A stretch of 64,000 bases of DNA, from NCBI GenBank assembly GCA_023663725.1, contig JAMPGX010000017.1, positions 1-64,000 of the forward strand, written 5' to 3'. The DNA comes from a bacterium. GTDB lineage: Bacteria > Bacillota > Clostridia > Lachnospirales > Lachnospiraceae. Position numbers and translations under genes: made by a program. The notes below the pieces were generated by a model that made no database searches, was not told the DNA's origin, and worked only from the letters and a program-made list of their open reading frames with translations. Numbering within the stretch: position 1 is the stretch's first letter; every line of letters starts with the position of its first letter. This document shows, one piece after another, positions 25,172 to 33,950 of the stretch.

Positions 25172-25462
25172 ATGAACAAGTACGAATTAGCCGTTGTTGC
25201 TAGCGCTAAGATCGAGGACGAGGAAAGAGCACAGATTGTTGAAAAGTGCAAGGCTCTCGTGGAAAGATTTGGCGGTATCATCACAGAGGTGGATGAGTGG
25301 GGCAAGAAGAGACTTGCTTACGAGGTTCAGAAGATGAAGGAAGGCTACTACTACTTCATCAGATTTGACGCAGAGCCCACAGTGCCTGCGGAGATCGAGA
25401 GCCGTGTCCGCATTATGGACAATGTCATCAGATACTTAGTCGTTAGACAGGACGAGGTATAA
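25172..25462 (+). CDS. rpsF: Ribosomal protein bS6
   Basis: 96 residues, full length. MNKYELAVVASAKIEDEERAQIVEKCKALV, the KRLAYEVQKMKEGYYYFIRFDAEP strand pair and DNVIRYLVVRQDE are characteristic of S6, which binds 16S rRNA together with S18. AAGGAGG precedes the start by seven bases. First gene of the rpsF-ssb-rpsR operon. Confidence 0.97.
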   Translation: MNKYELAVVASAKIEDEERAQIVEKCKALVERFGGIITEVDEWGKKRLAYEVQKMKEGYYYFIRFDAEPTVPAEIESRVRIMDNVIRYLVVRQDEV

Positions 25463-25479
25463 AGAAAGCGAGATTAAGT

Positions 25480-25944
25480 ATGAACAAAGTGATTCTTATG
25501 GGACGTTTGACCAGAGATCCCGAGGTGAGATATTCACAGGGAGCCAGCCAGACCGCAGTTGCGCGTTTTTCCATCGCGGTAGACCGGAGATTCAAGCGGG
25601 AAGGTGAGCCGGATGCAGACTTCTTCAACTGTACTGCTTTTGGCAAGCAGGCTGAGTTTATTGAGCGCTATCTGCGCAAGGGTGTGAAGGTGGTAGTCTG
25701 TGGCAGGATACAGAACGACAACTACACCAACAAGGATGGTCAGATGGTCTACAGTGTCCGTGTCATGGCAGAGGAAATTGAGTTTGCCGAGAGCAAGAAT
25801 GCATCGGCGGGCAATGGAGACAGCGGATACAATAATGGCGGTGGTTACATGGGCGGTGGCAACAGCGCGCCCGCACCGAGCGGCGCAGGGGACGGCTTCA
25901 TGAATATTCCCGATGGAATTGATGAGGAGCTGCCGTTTAACTAA
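25480..25944 (+). CDS. ssb: Single-stranded DNA-binding protein
   Basis: 154 residues. An OB-fold N-terminus (MNKVILMGRLTRDPEVRYSQGASQTAVARFSIAVDR, FFNCTAFGKQAEFIERYLRKGVKVVVCGRIQ) is followed by a Gly/Asn-rich linker and the acidic tip DEELPFN that recruits partner proteins. It coats single-stranded DNA during replication and repair. Position between rpsF and rpsR is the standard one. Confidence 0.97.
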   Translation: MNKVILMGRLTRDPEVRYSQGASQTAVARFSIAVDRRFKREGEPDADFFNCTAFGKQAEFIERYLRKGVKVVVCGRIQNDNYTNKDGQMVYSVRVMAEEIEFAESKNASAGNGDSGYNNGGGYMGGGNSAPAPSGAGDGFMNIPDGIDEELPFN

Positions 25945-25976
25945 ATGACAATGATTTGAGATAGGAGGCACTGAAA

Positions 25977-26240
25977 ATGGCTTACAATAAAACAGAGAAA
26001 TCTGATTCTCCAATGAAAAAAAAGGGTGGAATCCGCAGAAAGAGGAAGGTCTGCGTATTCTGTGGCAAGGATAATGTGATCGATTACAAGGATACCAACA
26101 AGCTCAAGAGATATGTATCTGAGAGGGGTAAGATTCTTCCTCGCCGCATTACCGGTAACTGTGCAAAGCACCAGAGAGCGTTGACATCCGCAATCAAGAG
26201 AGCGCGTCACGTAGCATTGATGCCTTACGTTCAGGACTAA
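25977..26240 (+). CDS. rpsR: Ribosomal protein bS18
   Basis: 87 residues with a basic N-terminus ([22 protein letters not shown]) and the conserved core [50 protein letters not shown]. The CVFC pair, with further cysteines, marks the zinc-binding form. It is followed by a strong terminator. Confidence 0.97.
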   Translation: MAYNKTEKSDSPMKKKGGIRRKRKVCVFCGKDNVIDYKDTNKLKRYVSERGKILPRRITGNCAKHQRALTSAIKRARHVALMPYVQD

Positions 26241-26267
26241 GCTTGAAATGAAATAGCTATCATGCCA

Positions 26268-26295
26268 GGGAACACTTTCACGGTGTTCCCTTTTT
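26268..26295 (+). terminator. Terminator of the rpsF-ssb-rpsR operon
   Basis: GGGAACAC and GTGTTCCC with a seven-base loop, followed by TTTTT. The rest of the gap to gdpP is AT-rich. TTGACA at 26443-26448 is a likely -35 box, but I cannot place its -10 with confidence (CATAAT follows after 13 bases, TACAAT after 33). Confidence 0.9.
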
Positions 26296-26534
26296 GCGCG
26301 CTACCGTATGATCGGTAATCTCCTGCTTTTTTGAATAAAAAGCGATTTTATTCCAGCATATTCCACGTAAAAAGCGACAATTATGTTTTTCATCCTTGGA
26401 TTCTCCCTATAAACAGCGGGATTCGGGAAAAGCTCTAACGATTTGACAAATTAATTAGTGGCATAATGTGCCAAACTATGGTACAATATTCGCGAAGGGC
26501 TGAGCCAGACGAGTGGCCCGATTGGAGAATAACG

Positions 26535-28598
26535 ATGGCAAGACATATGAAAAAATATATCAGGCTAAAGGGACGTATTAAGACATATTTGAATTTTATC
26601 ATTTATTTGGGTGTTCTGCTGTGCGCTGTATCCGCGGCTGTATTTTTGATTGATATTCGGGCGGGCGGTATTGTTACCTGTTTTACTGTGTTTTATCTGG
26701 CAATAACTTTGTGCCTGTATTTTTATAATAAACCCCTGGTTATGAATGAACTGATCAGCTTTGCCACGGAATATGGGCAGATACAGAAAAAGCTGCTTCG
26801 GGAGCTTGAAATCCCGTATGCGCTGCTGGATGACGGGGGTAAAGTGATCTGGACCAACGCGGCCTTTGAAACGGTAGTACATCAGCCCAAGGGTTACCGC
26901 AAGTCTCTGACCGGTCTGTTTCCCACCCTGACGCGGGATCGACTGCCGGATGACAGCGGACTGGACGAGGCGCAGTATGAGTTGCACTATGAGGGCAATG
27001 AGTATGTAGTCCGGCTTAAGAGGATTTCCATGAAGGAGATGGCGGAACACAGCGACATGATAGAGGCTGACGGCTACAATGGCTATCTGATTGCCATGTA
27101 CCTGTTTGATGAGACGGCGCTGCATATAGCTCTGCAGGAAGTGGACGACCAGTCGCTGGCGGTTGGCATGGTGTATCTGGACAATTATGACGAGGCTCTG
27201 GAGAGTGTTGAAGAGGTCAGACGCTCCCTGTTGATTGCCCTGATCGACAGAAAGGTGAACAAATATATTTCCTCTCTGGACGGTATATCCAAAAAGCTGG
27301 AAAAGGATAAATATCTGATTATTCTTCGCAAAAAGGCCATAGCCCAGCTGCAGGAGAATCGATTTGACCTATTGGAGGAGGTTAAGACAGTTAATATTGG
27401 CAATGAGATGGCTGTAACGATCAGTATTGGTGTGGGACTGGACGGTCTGACCTACGCGCAGAATTATGAATTTGCTCGCAACGCTATTGATCTGGCTCTG
27501 GGCAGGGGGGGCGATCAGGCTGTGATCAAGACGCCGGAGAGTGTGATCTACTATGGTGGTAAGAGCCAGCAGGTGGAGAAAAATACTCGCGTAAAAGCCC
27601 GCGTAAAGGCTCATGCCCTGAGAGAGATCATCACAGCCAAGGACACAGTGCTGGTAATGGGACATCGCATTCCGGATGCGGATAGCTTTGGCGCCACTGT
27701 GGGTATCTACCGGATTGCGCAGACGCTGGGGAGAAAAGCGCATATTGTGCTGAATGACGTTCCTGCCTCCATACAGCCCCTTTTTGAGTTGTTTCGGAAT
27801 GATCCGGACTATGAGGAGGACATGATCATCAGCAGTCAGCGGGCTATTGAGATCGCTGGAGGCAACGTGGTGCTGGTGGTGGTGGATGTGAATAAGCCGT
27901 CCATTACGGAATGTCCGGATTTGCTTCGCTTCTGCAAATCAGTGGTGGTATTGGATCACCACAGAGCAGGCAATGAGACGATTGAAAATGCCACTTTGTC
28001 TTATGTGGAGCCCTATGCATCCTCTGCCTGTGAGATGGTGTCTGAGATCCTGCAATATACATATGATAACATTAAGATACGGCCGGAGGAAGCGGATTGC
28101 CTGTATGCAGGCATCATCATAGATACCAACAATTTTGTCAGCAAGGCAGGGGTGCGTACCTTTGAAGCCGCCGCGTTTTTGCGGCGTAATGGTGCAGATG
28201 TAACCAGAGTGAGAAAGCTGTTTCGCGAAAATGCCGATGAGTACAAGGCCAAAGCGGATGCAGTCAGTCAGGCGGAGATTTACCGGCAGAATTTTGCCAT
28301 CTCGATATGTGCCAGCGAGGATCTGCCCAGTCCTACGATCATCGGGGCTCAGGCTGCAAACGAGCTCCTGAATATCAAGGGGATCAAAGCCAGCTTTGTG
28401 TTGACGGACTATCAGGGCAAGATCTATGTCAGCGCCCGATCCATTGACGAGGTCAATGTGCAGCTGATCATGGAGAGAATGGGCGGTGGAGGACATATGT
28501 CCATTGCCGCCTGCCAGATGGAGGGGACAGGCATTATCGAGGCGATTGGCGTGTTGAAGTCCACAATCGACAGCATGTTAGAAACAGGAGAAATATAA
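26535..28598 (+). CDS. gdpP: GdpP-type cyclic-di-AMP phosphodiesterase
   Basis: 687 residues from ATG 26535, six bases after GGAGA. Order of domains: two membrane helices (~20-65), a PAS-like domain (~80-170), a degenerate GGDEF domain (~175-320), then DHH (~365-510) and DHHA1 (~590-680). Metal ligands are seen in GHRIPDADSFG (His377, Asp381, Asp383) and VVLDHHRAG (Asp474-His475-His476). DHHA1 ends with GGGGHMSIAACQM. It hydrolyses c-di-AMP at the membrane and so influences K+ and turgor control. gdpP followed by rplI and dnaB is the classical Firmicute order. Confidence 0.95.
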   Translation: MARHMKKYIRLKGRIKTYLNFIIYLGVLLCAVSAAVFLIDIRAGGIVTCFTVFYLAITLCLYFYNKPLVMNELISFATEYGQIQKKLLRELEIPYALLDDGGKVIWTNAAFETVVHQPKGYRKSLTGLFPTLTRDRLPDDSGLDEAQYELHYEGNEYVVRLKRISMKEMAEHSDMIEADGYNGYLIAMYLFDETALHIALQEVDDQSLAVGMVYLDNYDEALESVEEVRRSLLIALIDRKVNKYISSLDGISKKLEKDKYLIILRKKAIAQLQENRFDLLEEVKTVNIGNEMAVTISIGVGLDGLTYAQNYEFARNAIDLALGRGGDQAVIKTPESVIYYGGKSQQVEKNTRVKARVKAHALREIITAKDTVLVMGHRIPDADSFGATVGIYRIAQTLGRKAHIVLNDVPASIQPLFELFRNDPDYEEDMIISSQRAIEIAGGNVVLVVVDVNKPSITECPDLLRFCKSVVVLDHHRAGNETIENATLSYVEPYASSACEMVSEILQYTYDNIKIRPEEADCLYAGIIIDTNNFVSKAGVRTFEAAAFLRRNGADVTRVRKLFRENADEYKAKADAVSQAEIYRQNFAISICASEDLPSPTIIGAQAANELLNIKGIKASFVLTDYQGKIYVSARSIDEVNVQLIMERMGGGGHMSIAACQMEGTGIIEAIGVLKSTIDSMLETGEI

Positions 28599-28674
28599 TG
28601 TGTATAATGACACATGTAATGCAACGGGGTTTCGCAAACGCCTGACGGAATTTATTATAGAAAGGATGAGGAGC

Positions 28675-29121
28675 ATGAAGATTATATTGTTACAGGACGA
28701 GAAAAAGCTGGGGAAGAAAGGCGATATCATTGAGGCCAGCGACGGGTATGCGCGCAATTATATTTTGCCAAAGAAAATAGGTGTGGAGGCTACGCCGAAA
28801 AATCTGAATGATCTAAAGCTCCAGAAGGCAAACAGCGAAAAGCTCGCACAGGAGCAGCTGGATGCGGCCAGAGCGCTGGCGGCAGGCCTGGAGCAGTGTC
28901 AGGTGGTGGTGAAAATCAAGGCCGGAGAGGGCGGTAGAACCTTTGGCTCCGTATCGTCAAAGGAGATTGCGGCGGCACTCAAGGAGCAGCATGGTATCGA
29001 GCTGGATAAAAAGAAAATACAGCTGGAGGAAAGTCTGAAAAGCTTCGGGAACTATGAGGTGACGGTCAAGCTACATCCTCAGGTTGTAGGCAAGTTTACG
29101 GTGAAAGTGACTGAAGCGTGA
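28675..29121 (+). CDS. rplI: Ribosomal protein bL9
   Basis: 148 residues from ATG 28675 (GGATGAGGAGC upstream). MKIILLQDEKKLGKKGDIIEASDGYARNYILPKKIGVEAT is the N-terminal rRNA-binding domain. A long helix and the C-terminal domain (GGRTFGSVSSKEIAAAL, KLHPQVVGKFTVKV) follow. An in-frame upstream extension to 28600 lacks a ribosome site. Confidence 0.97.
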   Translation: MKIILLQDEKKLGKKGDIIEASDGYARNYILPKKIGVEATPKNLNDLKLQKANSEKLAQEQLDAARALAAGLEQCQVVVKIKAGEGGRTFGSVSSKEIAAALKEQHGIELDKKKIQLEESLKSFGNYEVTVKLHPQVVGKFTVKVTEA

Positions 29122-29169
29122 GCGTGGAGCCATATCGCAGGCCACCTGTGATATGCGGGCGGGGTAAAT

Positions 29170-30498
29170 ATGGATGAAATAGCGATTAAAAGGATTCTGC
29201 CTCACAGCGTGGAGGCAGAGCAGGCGGTAATAGGCTCCATGATTATGGACCGCGACGCCATCGTGGTAGCATCGGAGATTGTCAGAGGCGATGATTTTTA
29301 TAACAGGCAATACGGCATACTGTTTGAAACGATGGTAGAGCTGAACGATAAGGGATGTCCGGTAGATTTAGTCACTTTGCAGGACAAGCTCAAAGAAAAG
29401 GATGTGCCGCCGGAGGTGAGTAGCCTGGAGTTTGTACGGGACCTGCTGGGAATGGTAACGACCTCTGCCAATATAAAGTACTACGCCAATATCGTGGCGG
29501 AGAAGTCTACCCTGCGCAGACTGATCAAACTCAATGAGGAAATCGCCAATACCTGCTATGCAGGCAGGGAGAGTCTGGAAAATATATTGGAGGATACGGA
29601 AAAACGCGTTTTTCAGTTGGTACAAAAGCGCAACACAGAGGAATTTACTCCGATACGCCAGGTGGTGATGAACGCTATGGACAGGATTGAGGCGGCCTCA
29701 CGTCAGAAGGGGGCGGTAACGGGGATTGCCACTGGCTTTCTGGATCTGGACTATCGAACGGCTGGGCTGCAGCCCTCAGATTTAATTTTGATTGCAGCCC
29801 GCCCGTCCATGGGTAAGACTGCATTTGTACTGAATATTGCCCAGCATATCGCCTTTAGACTGAATCTTACCGTGGCCATCTTCAGCCTGGAGATGAGCAA
29901 GGAACAGTTGGTCAATCGTCTGTTCTCCCTGCAATCGAATGTAGACGCCCAGAACCTGCGCACGGGGCAGCTGAATGACGAAGAGTGGGAAAAGCTGATC
30001 GAGGGCGCAGGAGTGATTGGACGCTCCAACTTATTTATTGATGATACGCCAGGCATCAGTGTCGCGGAGCTACGCTCAAAATGTCGGAAGCTGAAGCTGG
30101 AACACAATCTGTCCATAGTCATTATTGATTATTTGCAGCTGATGTCAGGCAGCGGCAGATCAGATTCGCGCCAGCAGGAGATATCGGATATCTCCAGAGC
30201 GTTGAAGGGATTGGCCAGAGAGCTGCATGTTCCGGTAGTTGCGCTGTCACAGCTGAGCCGCGCGGTAGAGCAGAGGCCGGATCATCGCCCTATGATGTCA
30301 GACCTGCGAGAATCAGGCGCTATTGAGCAGGATGCAGATGTGGTGATGTTTATCTACCGCGACGATTACTACAATCATGATACGGAAAAGAAGGGCATAG
30401 CAGAGATTATTATTGGCAAGCAGAGAAATGGCCCCATCGGAACCGTGGAGCTGGTGTGGCTGCCCAAAAATACGAGATTTGCCAATATGGAAAAATGA
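29170..30498 (+). CDS. dnaB: Replicative DNA helicase DnaB
   Basis: 442 residues. The N-terminal primase-interaction domain (LPHSVEAEQAVIGSMIMD) leads to the RecA-like motor. Walker A is AARPSMGKTAFVLN (about residues 208-221) and Walker B is IVIIDYLQLMSG; SQLSRAVEQRPDHRPMMSDLRESGAIEQDADVVMF follows. No intein is present. It unwinds DNA at the fork. It follows rplI by 48 bases in the same operon; its loader candidates (61232-63245) are encoded elsewhere in the window. Confidence 0.97.
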   Translation: MDEIAIKRILPHSVEAEQAVIGSMIMDRDAIVVASEIVRGDDFYNRQYGILFETMVELNDKGCPVDLVTLQDKLKEKDVPPEVSSLEFVRDLLGMVTTSANIKYYANIVAEKSTLRRLIKLNEEIANTCYAGRESLENILEDTEKRVFQLVQKRNTEEFTPIRQVVMNAMDRIEAASRQKGAVTGIATGFLDLDYRTAGLQPSDLILIAARPSMGKTAFVLNIAQHIAFRLNLTVAIFSLEMSKEQLVNRLFSLQSNVDAQNLRTGQLNDEEWEKLIEGAGVIGRSNLFIDDTPGISVAELRSKCRKLKLEHNLSIVIIDYLQLMSGSGRSDSRQQEISDISRALKGLARELHVPVVALSQLSRAVEQRPDHRPMMSDLRESGAIEQDADVVMFIYRDDYYNHDTEKKGIAEIIIGKQRNGPIGTVELVWLPKNTRFANMEK

Positions 30499-30520
30499 TA
30501 TCGGGAATATGACCTACAGA

Positions 30521-30552
30521 AGAGAATGGAAGAGAAATTTCATTCTCTTTTT
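30521..30552 (+). terminator. Terminator after dnaB
   Basis: AGAGAATG (30521-30528) and CATTCTCT (30541-30548) followed by TTTTT, 23 bases past the dnaB stop. Confidence 0.8.
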
Positions 30553-30605
30553 ATATGCGGGGTATATGATGTCTGAGTGGAGCTTAATTAGGAAAGGGGA
30601 AAAAC

Positions 30606-31391
30606 ATGGGGACGTATTTGCTCATATCGGATGCTGCAAAAGAGGTAAAGGTGGAGAGTCATGTGCTGCGGTACTGGGAGGAGGAGTTGCGTCTGCCAAT
30701 TAAGCGCAATGAGCTGGGACATCGGTACTACACGCAGGAGGATGTGGAGCGGTTCAGGCAGATTAAGGCGATGAAAGAAAGGGGATTGCAGTTGAAAGCG
30801 ATTAAAATGATTTTGAAGGATGGAAGACTGGATGTTCTGCCTCAGGAAGATTTTATGGAGAGAGCCAGCGGAGAAAATTCTGTTGAGCGGGAAAAGGCGC
30901 TGGCTGCGGCGCAGGATACATGCGCGCAAGGTTCTTTGCCTATAGATGTGGTTGCGGTGAGAGATGCGGAGGCAGATAATAAAGAAAGCGGCTACAGGGA
31001 AGATACGGACAAACAGTTTCATGAGCCGATGGAGCGGAGAACGGCGGACATGCAGGCTGAAAGCCGCGAGGAGAAAGCCCGCCGCCTGCAATGGCTTCTG
31101 CAACAGCTTTTTCGGGAGACTCTCAGGGAAAACAACGAGGAGTTATGCCGCAATATCAAGGAAAGTATTATCAAAGAACTGGACTATCAATTTCGCAACC
31201 AGGAGGAGCGAGAGGAGGAGCGGGATCGCCTGGCGCAGCAGCGCAGTGAAGAGTATTATCAAAAAATGGACGAGCTGTTGCGCAAAAAGAGCCGCAGGAG
31301 GGCGGAGAAACCACAGAAAAAATCGGATAAAACCCCACCGTTATCGGCCCCTAAAGCTGAGAACAAGAAAAAAAGGCATTTCGTTTTTTGA
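30606..31391 (+). CDS. MerR-family helix-turn-helix protein with long coiled-coil tail
   Basis: 261 residues. The first ~70 residues form a MerR-type winged helix: YLLISDAAKEVKVESHVLRYWEEELRLPIKRNELGHRYYTQEDVERFRQIKAMKERGLQLKAIK. The remainder is highly charged and helical (REEKARRLQWLLQQLFRETLRENNEELCRNIKESIIKE) with a basic end. No metal-binding cysteine pattern is present. The architecture resembles chromosome-organising or sporulation MerR-like proteins more than metal sensors; no partner is evident. AGGGGAAAAAC precedes the ATG. Its stop codon sits inside the hairpin that serves as terminator for the convergent ferredoxin gene. Confidence 0.8.
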   Translation: MGTYLLISDAAKEVKVESHVLRYWEEELRLPIKRNELGHRYYTQEDVERFRQIKAMKERGLQLKAIKMILKDGRLDVLPQEDFMERASGENSVEREKALAAAQDTCAQGSLPIDVVAVRDAEADNKESGYREDTDKQFHEPMERRTADMQAESREEKARRLQWLLQQLFRETLRENNEELCRNIKESIIKELDYQFRNQEEREEERDRLAQQRSEEYYQKMDELLRKKSRRRAEKPQKKSDKTPPLSAPKAENKKKRHFVF

Positions 31392-31400
31392 AATGCCTTT
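31368..31400 (-). terminator. Terminator of the ferredoxin gene, overlapping the MerR stop codon
   Basis: On the minus strand AAAGGCATTTC and GAAATGCCTTT pair around a seven-base loop and are followed by TTTT. The palindrome encodes the last codons of the convergent MerR-like protein on the other strand. Confidence 0.8.
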
Positions 31401-31433
31401 CACTCTCACAAAGTGTATCTAACGGATATTGGA

Positions 31434-31604
31434 TTACTCCTCGCTGATCGTGCCAACAGGACACTGACCAGCACATGACCCACAGGAGATGCAGGTATCG
31501 GGATCGATCACTGCAACACCGCTATCCATGCTGATTGCGCCTACAGGACATGCACCGGCACAAGCACCGCAGCCTACACAAGCGTCACCTACTACAAATG
31601 CCAT
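31434..31604 (-). CDS. 2[4Fe-4S] ferredoxin
   Basis: 56 residues, a small clostridial-type ferredoxin: MAFVVGDACVGCGACAGACP and then VIDPDTCISCGSCAGQCPVG, giving two CxxCxxCxxxCP motifs for two 4Fe-4S clusters. It carries electrons in the cytoplasm, for example for pyruvate oxidation or for reduction of the PFL-activating enzyme encoded 79 bases upstream on the same strand. Taking the ATG at 31604, GGGAGGATAAGACT lies just before it. Being short, it is easily missed by length-limited gene calls. Confidence 0.95.
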   Translation of the reverse strand: MAFVVGDACVGCGACAGACPVGAISMDSGVAVIDPDTCISCGSCAGQCPVGTISEE

Positions 31605-31682
31605 AGTCTTATCCTCCCTAAGATTAGAATTTGTTTTTTATACCTCTCTTATTGTAATATAGAATGCGGCTGAATACAAGTA

Positions 31683-32438
31683 CTATTTTTTGTCGGCGCG
31701 CCGTTTTTTGATGCCTTCCAGAATCACTTGTTTCTTCTCCACGACCTTGTCCTTGTCCATGGCAGGGACGCCGGCCAGCTTGTAAGGAAGGCCCAGCTTT
31801 TTGTATTTGGCTTCTCCCATTGTGTGATAGGGAAGCACATCCAATGCTTTCAGGTTGTCAAACTGTCCGATGAAGTACCCCAGATCAAACAGGTACTTGT
31901 CGTCATCAGTAATGCCCGGAACCACCACATGACGAATCCACATATCTACATGCTTCTCATTCAGGTACGCGGCGAATTCCAGAATATGCTGGTTGGGCTG
32001 AGAGGTGAGCTCCTTGTGTTTGTCGGGATCGATGTGTTTGATGTCCAGCATCACCAGATCTGTCAGGGTCATCAGCCGGTCCAGCTTTTCGAGCCAGGCG
32101 GTGTTGGAGGGATTAAAGGCAATGCCAGAGCTGTCGATACAGGTGTGTATATTTTTTTCTTTTGCAAGGGTAAACAGGTCGATCAGGAAGTCCACTTGCA
32201 TCAGGGGTTCCCCGCCAGTGACGGTCAGGCCGCCGCCATTTTGATAAAAGGCGCTGTTTCTCTCATATTGCTCAATGATATAGGAGGGCTCCATCATGGT
32301 GCCGCCGTTCATCTCCCAAGTATCCGGATTGTGGCAGTAGGCGCAGCGCATGGGACATCCCTGCACAAACACGACGAAACGCGTGCCGGGGCCGTCTACT
32401 GTGCCAAAGCTCTCCAGTGAATGAATTCTTCCTTGCAT
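31683..32438 (-). CDS. pflA: Pyruvate formate-lyase activating enzyme (radical SAM)
   Basis: 251 residues. The radical SAM cluster motif is Cys28, Cys32 and Cys35 in GCPMRCAYCHNPDTW. TVTGGEPLMQVDFLIDLF binds S-adenosylmethionine and MLDIKHIDPDKHKEL, WIRHVVVPGITDD are family hallmarks. It makes the glycyl radical on pyruvate formate-lyase by cleaving S-adenosylmethionine. In this genome its target should be Gly55 of the separate small subunit at 33547-33789. It lies downstream of that locus on the same strand, separated by a palindromic repeat element and the opposite-strand DUF1266 gene. Confidence 0.95.
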   Translation of the reverse strand: MQGRIHSLESFGTVDGPGTRFVVFVQGCPMRCAYCHNPDTWEMNGGTMMEPSYIIEQYERNSAFYQNGGGLTVTGGEPLMQVDFLIDLFTLAKEKNIHTCIDSSGIAFNPSNTAWLEKLDRLMTLTDLVMLDIKHIDPDKHKELTSQPNQHILEFAAYLNEKHVDMWIRHVVVPGITDDDKYLFDLGYFIGQFDNLKALDVLPYHTMGEAKYKKLGLPYKLAGVPAMDKDKVVEKKQVILEGIKKRRADKK

Positions 32439-32474
32439 AACAAATGCATCTCCTTTCGTGGAACTTGATATTTT

Positions 32475-32675
32475 AGGCGCTTGCGAAAACCAGTTGCTTT
32501 GCGAGTATCATTGTGCATATTGGATATTCCAACGCAAGCACGCTCTCGCTCCGTTCTCACCGTAGCGGTACTAAGCTCGTGGTGTTACGGTTGCAAACCG
32601 TAACACGAGGCATTGCTTATGGAATATCCAATATGCACAATTCGGTACTGGCAAAAGGACTGTTTCACAATTGTC
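32475..32675. repeat. Palindromic intergenic repeat element, copy 2
   Basis: Second copy of the element at 20964-21182. The inverted arms at 32510-32531 and 32620-32641 match each other perfectly over 22 bases. Where copy 1 has TGTATATTCCA/TGGAATATACA, this copy has TGGATATTCCA/TGGAATATCCA, a paired change. The shared interior (CTCTCGCTCCGTTCTCAC, GTAGCGGTACTAAGCTCGTG) is followed by a different but also perfect hairpin, GTGTTACGGTT-GCA-AACCGTAACAC (32582-32606). It lies in the 442-base gap between pflA and the DUF1266 gene, which is otherwise AT-rich and holds the promoter at 32805-32832. Confidence 0.75.
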
Positions 32676-32804
32676 CAAGCTTGCAATAATATTGGCTCTT
32701 GTAAATATTTGTATGCTTTGATTAAGGTCATTATAGCAGAATCCAGGGTAATTGAAAAGATGGAATTGTGCAGGGATTAGTATATCCAAATTTAGAAAAG
32801 AGAC

Positions 32805-32832
32805 TTGATATTTTATGGGGGAGTGCTATAAT
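32805..32832 (+). promoter_or_regulatory. Promoter of the DUF1266 gene
   Basis: TTGATA (32805-32810) and TATAAT (32827-32832), spacer 16. The leader to the start at 32881 is ~40 bases and contains AAGGAGAGAGG. Confidence 0.65.
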
Positions 32833-32880
32833 TTTTATTGGTATAAAAGAAAATAAGAAGTATAAGGAGAGAGGAAGAAC

Positions 32881-33441
32881 ATGGGATTATTTGATTTATT
32901 CAAGGGCTCTAAAAGTGATCCGGCTGAGTCGATACCCCAGAATGACGCGGAGCGGTGGGCTGTGGCGGCGTATGCTCTGTGGTCGGAGTATTGTGGAGGG
33001 AGCTGCAAGTATTTTGGCGGCTATGAGAAGAATCGTTCTAATGCGAGCATGGCCAGGGGCGTGCTGAACCGTGATTGGGCGGTGACGAACAGGCAGGGGG
33101 TAATTGAGACGGTTGATTACCTGATCGCTGAGAAAAATAATACAGGGGATGAGGCGGCAAAGGCTGCCTTCAACTATGGCTGTGCTGCCAATATTGCCGC
33201 GAGAGGATATCTGGGAGGGCATCTGACCAAAGAGGAGATGATGGCGGAGACAGCCAAGGTAGCTCGAGTGATCCAGAACCAGTATCATTCCTGGGAGGAG
33301 TATGCGAAAGCCTACATTCAAGGGGTTGGCATGGAGGGTGGAATCGCGGACAAGGTGTCTGAGTTCGAGGCGATATATCAAAGAATCTCCGCTATGCCTG
33401 GCGGACCGTATACAGTGGCGTGGGAGACTGCCATTGGCTGA
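32881..33441 (+). CDS. DUF1266-like protein
   Basis: 186 residues, no signal peptide. The pattern AERWAVAAYALWSEYCGG followed by GVLNRDWAVTNRQGVIETVDYLI, AFNYGCAANIAARGYLGGHLTKEEM and SWEEYAKAYIQGV fits DUF1266 proteins, whose function is unknown. Start 32881 follows AAGGAGAGAGGAAGAAC. It is monocistronic, with its own promoter and a strong terminator, and lies opposite the pfl genes. Confidence 0.7.
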   Translation: MGLFDLFKGSKSDPAESIPQNDAERWAVAAYALWSEYCGGSCKYFGGYEKNRSNASMARGVLNRDWAVTNRQGVIETVDYLIAEKNNTGDEAAKAAFNYGCAANIAARGYLGGHLTKEEMMAETAKVARVIQNQYHSWEEYAKAYIQGVGMEGGIADKVSEFEAIYQRISAMPGGPYTVAWETAIG

Positions 33442-33460
33442 ATGAGATGAGAACATAAAA

Positions 33461-33488
33461 GGGGCGCCCTGTGACGGGGCGCCCCTTT
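33461..33488 (+). terminator. Terminator of the DUF1266 gene
   Basis: GGGGCGCCC and GGGCGCCCC around a short loop, followed by TTTG. The stem may also stop the convergent grcA transcript, although the minus-strand T-run (TTTTATG) is modest. Confidence 0.75.
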
Positions 33489-33546
33489 GTTTGGCAGACA
33501 GCAGTTCATAAAAAGCTGTCTGCCATGAATGATACATGGGCGCTAA

Positions 33547-33789
33547 TCAGATCGCCTCATGGAAGGTACGGGAGATAACATCAGCCTGCTGCTCCGGAGT
33601 CAGCTTGATGAAGTTGACTGCATATCCAGAAACGCGGATTGTGAGCTGCGGATAATTCTCGGGATGAGCCTGAGCATCCAGCAGGGTATCTCTGTTCAAT
33701 ACGTTTACATTCAGGTGATGGCCGCCCTTAGTAGCATAACCATCCAATAAATTTACCAGGTTGTCAACCTGTGCTGCACTTGCTGCCAT
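33547..33789 (-). CDS. grcA: Separate glycyl-radical subunit of pyruvate formate-lyase (GrcA-like)
   Basis: 80 residues that correspond to the C-terminal radical domain of Pfl[58 protein letters not shown]. The radical-bearing glycine is Gly55 in RVSGYAV. The first ~22 residues ([19 protein letters not shown]) match the helical lead-in of that domain in full PflB. E. coli has a similar stand-alone protein (GrcA/YfiD) that repairs oxygen-damaged PflB. Here the large subunit has no domain of its own, so this protein should be required for activity. AGGAGG precedes the ATG by eight bases. It is the third gene on the minus-strand transcript after pflB and the Cys-rich protein. Confidence 0.9.
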   Translation of the reverse strand: MAASAAQVDNLVNLLDGYATKGGHHLNVNVLNRDTLLDAQAHPENYPQLTIRVSGYAVNFIKLTPEQQADVISRTFHEAI

Positions 33790-33803
33790 AGTTTTTTCCT
33801 CCT

Positions 33804-33930
33804 ATTCATAGTTCCGCTGCGGCTCAACCAGAGCCATAAGGGGATCAATTTCCGGCTGCAAAAAGCACGCATCCGTAAATCGATCCGGCTCTGTAATGAG
33901 CCTAGCTGATTCATAGTTCCGCTGCGGCTC
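33804..33930 (-). repeat. Direct repeat with hairpins between the Cys-rich gene and grcA
   Basis: A ~32-base unit occurs twice, with the identical 22-base cores at 33804-33825 and 33909-33930. In the minus-strand RNA each unit forms a hairpin (GGCTC-TGGTT-GAGCC; GCGGCTC-TGGT-GAGCCGC) followed by GCAGCGGAACTATGAAT. The second unit ends directly at the AGGAGG of grcA. Such intercistronic hairpins may set the ratio of grcA to pflB by processing or stabilising the RNA (inference). Confidence 0.65.
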
Positions 33931-33950
33931 ACCAGAGCCGCAACAATTGT

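Noticed and set aside
28621..28650. A third, partial copy of the palindromic repeat before rplI (GGGTTTCGCAAACGCC)
   Set aside because: Only about ten bases agree with the element tip, which is too little to separate from chance.
33800..33935. CRISPR array
   Set aside because: Only two repeats of ~32 bases with one spacer lie within an operon, each forming a hairpin; there are no cas genes.
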